A stretch of 64,000 bases of DNA from Bullera alba (taxonomy: Eukaryota; Basidiomycota; Tremellomycetes; Tremellales; Bulleraceae), in assembly GCA_001600095.1 (NCBI GenBank), contig BCIX01000003.1, forward strand, positions 186,001 to 250,000, read 5' to 3'. The position numbers were made by a program, and so were the translations under genes. Every line of letters starts with the position of its first letter. The stretch's first letter is position 1. Below are positions 1 to 11,220 of this stretch, in pieces. The notes below the pieces were generated by a model, which worked only from the letters and a program-made list of their open reading frames with translations, did no database searches and was not told the origin of the DNA.

Positions 1-107
1 CTGACTCCTCTGCTACTTTTCTCATCTACATCGACACTCGCCTCAATGAACGTGCTTGATGTGCTTCCACTATACCTGTGTTCAACTCGATCTCCTCAAA
101 TCATTAG

Positions 108-1965
<1,858 letters not shown>

Positions 1966-2418
1966 CGTAGATGGAGGGTGATTCGACTAGCCGGATTGGG
2001 ATAATAGGAGGTCAGGGGAGAGAATGGAATCACAAGGGCGGTACGCCGTGACGAGCAGTGCGGAGCATGTGCATGGAGCGGAGACTTGATAGGTTGGTAG
2101 CATACGCAGAATGCAGCTGTGAGCGGTCCTTCAGCGAGTGGAACGATGGATCCTGTGTGTGTGCTCGGAGTCTAGACGACTCATCATGCTCGCGCGGACG
2201 GCCAAGCCCCTCCATATCCATCTGTCAGACCAAGCGCTGGCTTCACGTCGTATAAGCTCTGCGAATCGACGGTACAGAGACATCGATACATTACAAGACG
2301 AGTAACACTACCTACAGACCCAAACATGCTATGCCCAAATCGAATCACTTCCCTTCTACATACACACCTTTTGCTATCCTGCGCCTCAAGCACCTGGACC
2401 CAACTCGGATCTACTCGA
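1966..2418. other. Convergent intergenic region
   Basis: This holds the 3' ends of the aminotransferase (+) and MCM4 (-). I see no coding frame with conserved features and no structured RNA. Confidence 0.7.
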
Positions 2419-5400
2419 CTAGTCCGCCAAGCGCTTGATTGTCCTCCTCTCCCTCTCCCCGACAATCTTCACCACGCCCTCGTCCACCATTCCCTTGATG
2501 ACCTCTGCAAACTCTGCATGGTCGACCGGAACCGTAGACTGAGTTTCGAGCGCCTTGATGGCAGCAGTCCATCGCAGGCCGGTACGGCCGGCGCTATCGA
2601 CAAGCTGGAGGATTTCGCGTTTGAGATCGCCCCTGATTCGCCTCGTTGTCGATCCGGCGCCGGTATTGATGAGGTCGAGGTCGATCTGTCCCGTGAGTGG
2701 GTCCGTCTGCACTCTGGCGTCAGCCAGCCAGTAGAGCCAAAATCACACATGTGGGGTACTCACCGCACTCTCCCTCAACGCCGCTCTGATCAACCTGCCC
2801 GCCTCCTGCACGTCCTCGAGCTCGACTCGCTCCGAGAACCTCATCCTCGCATGGGCCTCGCTCAACCTGATCATCGACTCCAACTGCCTTGTCGTGGCGG
2901 TGATCCGCTTCTCCTGCGTCCTGCTATCCGTGCCCAATTTCCTCATCTCGACATACGCGCTAACGAGCGCGTTGGACGCTTGCTCCGTCAGCACCGGATG
3001 GACTTTTGCCCTCGCGTACGTAATGTACGCGGTCAACGTGTCCAGGGGGAGAATGTCGTGGCCGCCGGTGTCGGGGCGATCTTCGAGGTAGAGCCCGACG
3101 AGGTGTTGAGCCAGTCTACGGTCGTTCATCTCGTCCACCTTGTCCAGGACGAGGTATAGCAGGTCGAATCGCGAGATCAGGGTCGGCGGGAGGTCAATGT
3201 TGGCCGGGATGGGCAGTTTCGGGTCGTACCGCGAGTTTATGGGATTGGCAGCTGCGAGAATAGACGTTCGGGCGTTCAGAGTGGTGATTATACCCGCTTT
3301 GGCAATAGACACTGTTTGTTGTTCCTAAACACGGCGTCAGCCGTGTCCAATACTACTCTGCCCAAGCACTTACCATGACTTCGTGCAGCACACTCCTGGT
3401 GGCATCGGACATTTTGTCAAACTCGTCAATGCAGCACACACCACCGTCACTGAGGACCAAGGCACCACTCTCCAACACGAGCTGTTTCGAGTCTGGGTCT
3501 CGGGTCACGTACGCGGTCAGACCGACCGCGGAGGATCCCTTGCCAGAGGTGTACACGCCTCTGGGGGCAATCTTGTGGACATAGTGAAGGATCTGGGACT
3601 TTGAAGTACCCGGGTCTCCGACCATGAGGACGTTGATGTCACCTCTATACCTCGGTCCGCCGCCTCCACCTCCTCTTGCGATCGACTTGTTGGTTCCGCC
3701 AAAGAGTTGTAGCAGGATCCCCTTTTTCACGTCGTCCATTTCGTATATCGACGGTGCCATGGAGCGGGCGAGGAGGTCGTACACTTCTGGGTTTCCCGAC
3801 AACTCGATCAATTTCGCCTCCATCTCTGCACCGGCGTTGAATGCCACTGCGTCAGACTCAAAGTCCTCATCCATGCCTTCGGTCCTAGCGAGCGATTCCT
3901 CCTCGTCGTCTTCACCGCCAACACCAACGCCAGGGGGTCGACCCTCTCCACCCCGCGTACTGGGGTCGTATCCCATTCGGGCGACATTGGTCCGTTTGAC
4001 ATGGACGACATCGAGGAACGTCTTGAAGAGGGATTTGATCGATCTCTGCCGCGGATTCACCCTGACTGGGATGGAACGGAAGATACCGGTGATCACGACC
4101 CGGTCACCGGGTTTGACCAAGTCGACCAGCTCGTCGTACACGCACAGACTGACGGTATGCGGGGTTTGGCCATCGGGCACGGCGTCCGGCGTTTCTTGTA
4201 GTCGGATCACTTGTTTGTCGACGAATTGGGATCGGTTGTGAACGATGGACATTGTGCCCTTGGACGAACAGACGTCCCTTGGGCATGTGTCGGGCTCGTT
4301 GATCCTGCCTCTGTCAATGTCCACTTGGACAGTGTGTTGACAGACCAGGCATCGGAAGAAGGCATTGGTCATGTCGGGGATCACGGGCGTGGCTCTGATC
4401 ACGAGGCCTTTGACAGTGACGAGTTTGTCCGTGTCTAAAGCACGGGTCGTCAGCACTCGCACAATGTCAAACGAGTACTCACCTCCTGGATTCAGATCCC
4501 TCATGTTGACCGTCTTTTCACCTCCAAACGGCCTGACTTTGAACACTCTGCCCTCCAACTCCTTGACCTCTTCTTCTACCATGTTCACCTCGAGCTCGCC
4601 AACCAGCCCATCGGCATACTTGTTCTGCACCGACTCGAGCTCTTCCTCCGCATTCTCAATCATCACATCTCTGAGGACTTGGTCCATGATTGGGATCACC
4701 TCTTGCGGGTAGTTGACGAGCTGGTGGTAGAGCTTCTTTGTGGGCGGGTAGGAGAGGAGGTTGAGGGCGTCCAGGTTCAAATTCGTTTGACCCGTCTCCC
4801 TCAGTTGTTTCAGATACCGGTCGTAGAGCACACCCTCGCCTTGGGCCGAGGTGAGACCGTCATAGAGGGCCATTGGGGGTGGTGCGAACCCGCCCGCCTC
4901 GACAATCTGCTTCGAAAGGGTCGTGTTGTAGTTGGCCCTGTACTTCAATTTGAAACCCCTTAGGAATGATCGAAACTCATTCATCGAGTCGTGGAGGGAG
5001 ATTGTCGTACCCCAGATATACTTCACCATTCCTTCGCCCTCGTCGCCCAATCCGCCGGCACCCTCGCCGTCGATCGCGCTGAGCGTAGGGCCGGACGGCT
5101 CGTGGCCGCGGGCTCTAGGCGTGGTTGGGTCGCCAAGTCCGGATCCCGGAGAGCTGGGGTATAGAGCCTCGACGCCATTGATCCCCGGGGCGGCGGCCCG
5201 CCTGGCGAGTGAGGGCGATGACAATGGGAACGAAGAGTGGATATCACCTCGTCGGTTGCGTCGGGGTGTAGACCCCCCAGAGGCCGGGAAGAAGAGTGGT
5301 GTTTCCGCTCGAACTCTACCGACCGATCGGTGTGTTGAGCTCGGTGGATCGATCTGCGAGCTGAGGTTGCTTCGACGAGGAAGACCAGACGAAGGCGCCG

Positions 5401-5597
5401 GCCTGGGCGACGAAGTTGGAAAGTGTAATGGCGAAGAGACAGACGGCGCTAAGCAGTAAGGTCAGAGATCGCTTCAATTGTCAACTCGCAGACTCACGGG
5501 CATCTGATTGTCGGAGTCGGCTGGCTCTGGGCGTGCCGGCCGCAGAGGACGTTGGGAAGTGTAGGGGCGAGGAGGATCTCGGATTTGGGCTCGACAT
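2419..5597 (-). CDS. MCM4: DNA replication licensing helicase subunit MCM4
   Basis: This is a subunit of the hexameric MCM2-7 replicative helicase, acting at origins and forks in the nucleus. Exons on the minus strand are 5597-5498, 5448-4483, 4434-3374, 3324-2764 and 2706-2419, giving about 991 residues. The N-terminus is Ser/Pro-rich with the MCM4-typical RRNRRGDIHSS segment. A Cys-rich zinc module (FRCLVC, then CPRDVC), the phrase FLDVVHVKRTN, Walker A GDPGTSKSQ, Walker B IDEFDKM and the arginine finger SRFD follow. The C-terminus is a winged-helix-like tail ending IKRLAD. The ATG at 5597 was chosen because it opens the frame that reaches RRGDIHSS after one intron. The ATG at 5224 would lose that region. 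Intron 4482-4435 is 48 nt with no in-frame stop. The last acceptor is set at 2707 because it yields the family phrase ATDPLTG. Confidence 0.95.
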
Positions 5598-5953
5598 CGC
5601 GGCCGTGTTCTCACGCGAAGTGTGTGATTATTCCAAGGTGAGATTTTCTCCTGTCCGAGCTAGCAGGCTAGACGATGACTACGAGTGAGATGGACATTGA
5701 GAACATTGAATTCACCCCCTTCTTCCCTCTCTCTCATCGCGTCCCCTCTTCCTCCCCCTCACTGTAAATTAGATCCCGCCTCTCGACGCGTTTTCGCGTT
5801 TGGACGTGTCGAGCGGGATCAAATAAGGGGTGGAGGGGTTGATGACGTGGCGAGTGATACCGAGGTAGCGCTCTGCCCATGAATCATCTCGGCACAGTAT
5901 CTATGTACGTGCTCTACAAACCCAATTATCTACCCCTATGGTCCACCCACACT
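5598..5953. other. MCM4 promoter / SAC1 3' flank
   Basis: No gene here. The segment is the promoter of MCM4 (minus strand) and the 3' flank of SAC1. It contains the MluI/E2F-like site listed separately. Confidence 0.7.
5786..5798. promoter_or_regulatory. MluI cell-cycle box plus E2F-like core upstream of MCM4
   Basis: The sequence ACGCGTTTTCGCG joins an ACGCGT box (MBF site) to a TTTTCGCG core, about 190 bp upstream of the MCM4 ATG. MBF/E2F-type factors use such sites to drive G1/S genes in fungi. The site is read directly; its use is inferred. Confidence 0.55.
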
Positions 5954-8781
5954 CTAATCGATCAAAGCACCCTTTCGCTTGCCCAACTCGACTTCTTCCA
6001 CCTTTCGTCCGTGCCCGATGCCAACGTTCATCACGCCCCGCTTTCGATCAAAGATCGGGATCATCTTGGATATCGTGAGACCCCGGCCGCGCTGGGAAGG
6101 GCGGGCTCCGGGGCCTGTATACGACAGGATCTCGATCGGCGGGTTCAGTCGCGGCCACGAGACGTAGGATGTGCCCTGGGTGATGTCAGCGGGGTTCGTT
6201 GCCGTGCCTTGCCGTGCTTTGGGGAATGGGAACCTGCGACCGGAGTGGAGATTATACTCCCTGTCGAGGCAAGAACAGGAATAGGAGTTGGAGATGTTGC
6301 GATACAGGGACAGTCAAAATAACCACTCACGTTACCCCAGATGAACGAGCCGGAGAATACTGCCATGGCGAGCCAGAGGAACAGGAACGAGTAGATGGAC
6401 AGTTCTGCCAACGCCCATTAGCACCGAAGGGACGATCATCCGCACCAGACTCACCCGAGGTTCTGGGCAGAGTCACCGCGGCCAGGATCATCGTTATGGC
6501 AAACGCCAGGATGTACGGCATCTACACGCCATCCACATTAGCCCGCTTTCCCCACTGTATCTCTCTGAGGTCTCCGAGGGACTCACCGAGCGCATGAGCA
6601 GAGGACGGGTGTCTGTCAAAGGGGGGATCCCGCCCTTCTTCGCGACCCAGTTCCCTGTCAAGATATCCAAGGCGTCCTACGTAAGCATCAGTCAGGCCTC
6701 TCTCCTTGCAGATGGACACTGCGGCACACTAACCTGTCTATCCCCGTCGAAAAAGTTGTTCTTGACATATCGCATGACGGAATTGACGCCATCTTGGGCC
6801 ATTCCCTCTCTGGACCGCTTGCCAGTCCTGGTGAAATCCGACTTGAGGGCGCCGGTGCCGGCATATGCGCATGAGACGGTGTCTCCGTGGTCTGCCCATA
6901 CTAAAGTTCGGTCAGTCGCTCTTCCTTGATTGTGAAGCGTAAGAGTGGATACTCGGGACGCACCATTTCTGAAGATGTTCATAAACTCTGGGTGTTCCTC
7001 CACCGTTTCTTTGACGCTCAAAACGCCAATCTCCCTCAACTGGGCGTTCAGCGCCCACCGCCCTAGCGCGCTCTGCGCGACATTGGTCCTATCCAAGCAA
7101 TCCATGCAGTTGCTCCTGATGACCCCGCCCTGTGTCCTGTTGACGCGAGTCTCGCCCCCGCTCGTGCCGAGATTGGTGATGGGCGGAGTGACAGAGTGGA
7201 ACCAGCCCGATTCATCCAAGAACGGCTTGAGTCGATCGACAAGGAGGGACACCCTGTCGAATCGCATGCCCTTGCACTCGGTGTGAAAGTCGAAATAGAG
7301 GTACGATGCGTTTGTAGCGATCGAAGGGTCGGAAGCGGCCGCGGCGGCCATGTACCTCTCAAAGGCATCCTTGACGGGCAACTCGTGGCCCTTGTGATTG
7401 ACCAGGTTGACAAGGTTGACATGTTGGTATTTGTCAATCAGGGAGTGGAGATGTGCTTGGAGCGAGGGCAGCTGGAGAGTTGTCAGCTCTTGCTCTCATG
7501 GACGCCAAGAGCTGGGGGACTCACCGTTTGGGGAATATCCATGATCTGGAGGTCGGGCTTGTACCTCAGATTGTTGACCTCTGCCCAGAAGAGGGGCACA
7601 CTTCCTCTGACTTGGACGAAACTGAGTCGCTCCCTTCCGTCCACTCTGCCTCTTCGCACCGGTTCTCCCTGTTCTGGCAGGGGATCCAGCAAGACAATCT
7701 GCTCCGTCTCGTTGAAATTCGCCACGTTGCCCTGGGCATCGATCCCTCGGGCAAAGTATCTCGTTCCGTTCCTGTGCCTAGATCGTCGGGACACGAGGAA
7801 GAACAGCAAGTCGCGGTTGTTGATAGAAGTCGACTGTAGCTCGACCGCTGTATCACACCAGTCAACATCATAGCAAAACGACGGGGTATCGCACTTACAG
7901 CCATAGAGGATGGGCAGGATGAAACGACTCAGCTACGCCCAAAAATCAGCTCATCCGTCATATTGCTTGAGATACACCTGCCACTTACATCCGCTTCGCC
8001 GCTTTCTGTCAATCCAATCATCTTGCTGCTCAAAAACTTGTTCCAGAAAAACCGGTCGTCCGCCCGTTTCCACAACGGCTCATCCTTGACACCCTGTCCC
8101 CGAGCTTCGGCCTCTTTCTGCCTTTGGAGGGTGTTTGTCAGATCCCACCCGTAGGAGAACCACAGTCGGGCGGATTTGAGCCCTTGCTCCACTAGCGAGA
8201 TGAGCTCCTTCTCCACTGGATGGTCCAGGATCGTTGCCGAGGTCGAGAGCGGGGAGAGCGGGAGGAGGCGAAAGTCGGTGGCCAGGTAGATCGGGTGTGA
8301 GAGGAGTCTACATGAGGGTTCTCGAGCAGTAATGATCAGGAGAAAGTCGGCTACCGGCGTGTCAGCCGTGTCCCAGGCAGGTGAGATGCACATAGTAAGA
8401 AACGGGTGACTCACTGGTTGCAAGGCTAAGCACGCCAATGATACCATAACATGTAATCACCTTTTCCCTCCCATACGGTACTCCAGCATTCTCTACACCA
8501 CCAAACGCCAATCAGCCAGACGCTCAGACACACTGAGGCCACGGACTGACCATTCAATGCCATCCGACCCGTCTTTCGATCCACGTACAAGCTCTCCCTG
8601 ACATCCTTCTCATTCACCCGCGGCGCACCCTCGCCATGAACTCCAGCCGAAGAGGCCGGCTCGAATACGTAGGACGTGGGTGAGACGTAGAGATTCAGCG
8701 TCTCGTGCAGCTACACCGGGGTCAGCTCTGAGATGGTCTGAGATTTGCTTGACATACAGGTTGAGTAGTGAATTTGCCCAT
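5954..8781 (-). CDS. SAC1: Phosphoinositide phosphatase SAC1
   Basis: This is an ER/Golgi membrane lipid phosphatase that removes phosphate from phosphatidylinositol 4-phosphate. The start MGKFTTQP is spliced to LHETLNLYVSPTSYVFEP, the usual SAC1 opening. The SAC domain includes REKVITCYGIIGVLSLAT, DFLLIITAREPS, RHRNGTRYFARGID and the catalytic CX5R motif in RSNCMDCLDRTN near 7110-7150. The phrase YAGTGALKSDFTRTGKR follows. Near the C-terminus two hydrophobic segments (YILAFAITMILAAV and a stretch around FLFLWLAMAVF) match the family's two ER membrane anchors. These are followed by a WPRLNPP tail that ends in a lysine-rich stretch and TAG at 5954. The gene has about a dozen short introns. It is divergent from PCNA. 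The C-terminal tail after the membrane anchors is somewhat longer than in yeast. Confidence 0.94.
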
Positions 8782-8992
8782 GACAAATAATTTAAGCTGA
8801 TTCTGTCCTACTCCGATTGTCCAGTCGTGACTTGATGAGTGCTCACGACAGTATACCCGTCATCGCTATCACACACGCCTTGATCGCTATCCCATTCAAA
8901 CGTGTCACCGTGGCCGACTACGACTGCCGCTGCCACGTCAGGCCAGTCAGCCTATCATTCCACGGAATCAGTTCTAACACGTGCCACCTGGT

Positions 8993-8998
8993 ACGCGT
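8993..8998. promoter_or_regulatory. MluI cell-cycle box upstream of PCNA
   Basis: ACGCGT lies 155 bp upstream of the PCNA ATG, a placement similar to the site upstream of MCM4. MBF control of PCNA is established in yeasts; here it is inferred from the site alone. Confidence 0.5.
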
Positions 8999-9040
8999 CT
9001 CGCACAGTCGCGTCACCCTGCGCTGAACATTTCATCTCTT

Positions 9041-9055
9041 CCCCCCCCCCCCCCC
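9041..9055 (+). repeat. Poly-C tract in PCNA promoter
   Basis: Fifteen consecutive C residues, 98-112 bp upstream of the PCNA start codon and within its likely core promoter or leader. Confidence 0.9.
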
Positions 9056-9152
9056 TCGACATACCATCGCCATCACTAGTAAGCTGAGACTGACCCGTCC
9101 GTTCTCTATCCCATCCTAGAATCTTCCCACCCCAGTGTCACCCGGATCCACC

Positions 9153-10718
9153 ATGCTCGAAGCTAGAGTCAAACAGGCATCGGTCTTGAAAAAGCTATTG
9201 GACGGTGAGTCGATAATCTATTGTCGATCACAATCCCTCGATCCGCGCGACGAGGATTGAGCGAGAGGCTTTGTTGTACCCCGCTGATACCCTGTGTTCG
9301 TAGCGATCAAAGAGTTAGTCACCGATGGAAATCTCGATTGCACTGAAGAGGGTATCGTGAGTAGCGAGGAGATCATGGATAGCCCTTACTTCACTGCTGA
9401 GTTGGGATAGTCCCTCCAAGCGATGGACAACTCGCACGTCGCGCTCGTCGCGCTCAAACTCTTCAACGATCAATTCGAGTCGTACCGCTGCGACAGAAAT
9501 ATGCCCTTAGGTGTCAACGTGAGTTGCATGTAGTCATAGTAGATGACAACATTTCGATGGATGGGACTAACCTATCGTATAGCTCACGTCGCTCACCAAG
9601 ATCCTCAGATGCGCCAAGGATAACGATGTCGTTACGCTCAAAGCAACCGATGACGCTGATACCCTAGGAATGGTCTTCGAGTCTCCCAGTGAGCCAGGTC
9701 CCATTCTTACAGACACAGTGCTGACGCCACGCGCGCAGACGCCGACCGAGTCGGCGAGTACGAGATGAAGCTCATGGACATTGACCAAGAGCATCTCGGT
9801 ATCCCCGACACGCAATACGACGCCACAATCACCATGGCCTCTTCCGAATTCCAGCGCATCTGTCGAGATCTCGCTGCGCTTGGCGAGAGTGTCAAGATCG
9901 AGGCGAGCAAGGAGGGTGTCAGGTTCAGCTCGGAGGGAGAGGTCGGTAATGGAAGTGTCTTGTTGAAACAGTCGGCTGGAAAGGACCGGGGAGGCGCTGG
10001 TGGCAGTGGTGCTGCTGGCGGTAGCGGTGCCCGTGCTGCTTCGGCCGTGGAGAAGAAACCTGCCGCGGTCGATAAGAAACCGGTCATAGACAAAAAGCCG
10101 AATGCCAAGCGGGATCCTGACGAGGACGACGAGGTGATTGAGATTAATGATTCGGATGACGTCGAGGAAGTGGATGAAAAACCAGACATCAACGAGGAGG
10201 GCGGTGAGTTACACATCCCAAGTGGATTGGCCGACAGAGCTAATATTGGGTTCTCTGCAGAGGAGGAGACGGAAGAGCCAGAGCAGGAAGAAGAGGAGGA
10301 GCACGTCGACCAAGAGGAAGAAGATAATGTCAAGCCGAAACGAAAGGCAGCCAACGGTAAAGCAAAGGTGAGTCCCTTGCCCAATAACCCCGCATCACCT
10401 ATTGACAACGTTCTAGGCCAGCAAGAAGGCCAAGGTCGCTCCTGGGGACGAAGAGGTCGGCGTGTCGATCATCTTGGAGAAACAGGTCTCGCTCACATTC
10501 TCCCTGAAATACCTGACAAACTTTGCCAAATCGGCACCGTTGGCCAAGGAGGTTTCGCTCAACATGTCCAACGATGTCCCTCTGCTCGTTCAATTCGACT
10601 TTGAGCAGGGATCCCTGCAGTTCTTCCTCGCGCCGAAGGTGAGTACCATCATCTTCTGCGTGTCGAACGCCTCACAATCCGAACAAGGCTGATATCTCGC
10701 TAGATCTCCGACGAATAG
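9153..10718 (+). CDS. POL30: PCNA sliding clamp with a long acidic loop insertion
   Basis: This is the homotrimeric DNA clamp that tethers polymerases and repair factors. Exons are 9153-9204, 9304-9356, 9411-9518, 9583-9688, 9739-10203, 10261-10367, 10417-10638 and 10704-10718, giving 375 residues against about 260 normally. Family landmarks include [16 protein letters not shown], the YRCDRN loop, the interdomain connector LGIPDTQYD, and a lysine at exactly residue 164 (EASKEGV), the conserved ubiquitin/SUMO site. The end is FFLAPKISDE. About residues 186-310 are extra and sit in the loop that in human PCNA is a ten-residue segment after strand SGELGNG. The insert is Gly/Ala-rich, then has three KKP repeats, a SUMO-interaction-like VIEINDSDD at residues 239-247, a Glu/Asp run, and a basic [12 protein letters not shown] stretch. 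Introns lie inside the insert. Confidence 0.95.
10134..10160 (+). other. SUMO-interaction-like motif in PCNA insert
   Basis: Residues 239-247 read VIEINDSDD: a V-I-x-I hydrophobic core followed by Asp/Ser/Asp/Asp. This is the layout of a canonical SUMO-interacting motif with an acidic, phosphorylatable flank. Binding is inferred. Confidence 0.5.
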
Positions 10719-11220
10719 ACTCCGAGGGTGGGGAAAAGCGCTTGATTGGCTTGTGGCCACTTTCAGCAATGGTAGCCGAGAGGAGAGCGAAAAGCAGAGT
10801 GGAGTGCGTGTTTCTTTGGTGATATCTGCCTCTTTCCATTTATTGCAATGTAGAATTTGACCAAGCCGTCTCGCGGTCTTCAGTGGGTTCAATGAGCGAG
10901 AAGTCTCAGAACTCGTTCAAGAGCATCGACACTGCTGTAATCTCCCGTAAGCCTATCGCCTCTGCAGCGACACGGCATCGTGGTAGAAGCGGCTCTGAGA
11001 GTAGTCAATGGGCTGCACCGTACAAGATACATGACGACAGACAACTAGTCAAGCCAACTGCAATTTTGCCTCGATTCATCTGGATACCCTGGAAGATCCC
11101 CGACGTCTAACGCCCCAACTCTCGACTCCTCACCACTCCTCTGGCCCCTCTGGCTCCTCTGGCTCTCCTTACTCGCTCCCCTCGCGCCGGCTCTTTCATT
11201 CTCCACACGTCCAAGCTCGC
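10719..11220. other. Convergent intergenic region
   Basis: 3' flanks of PCNA and SPC7. A short imperfect tandem repeat of CCTCTGGCC/T (unit 9, three copies) is at about 11138-11165. Nothing else stands out. Confidence 0.65.

Larger units (their letters stand above)
8782..9152. other. Divergent promoter between SAC1 and PCNA
   Basis: A 371-bp bidirectional promoter. It holds an ACGCGT box (8993-8998) and a run of 15 C (9041-9055). No open frame of interest. Confidence 0.75.

Noticed and set aside
2707..2763. MCM4 acceptor at 2714 (CCAG)
   Set aside because: It breaks the frame; the acceptor GTGCAG ending at 2707 restores the family phrase ATDPLTG.
2326..3159. 277-codon frame on the plus strand opposite MCM4
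   Set aside because: A shadow of the highly conserved MCM4 C-terminal coding exon on the other strand.
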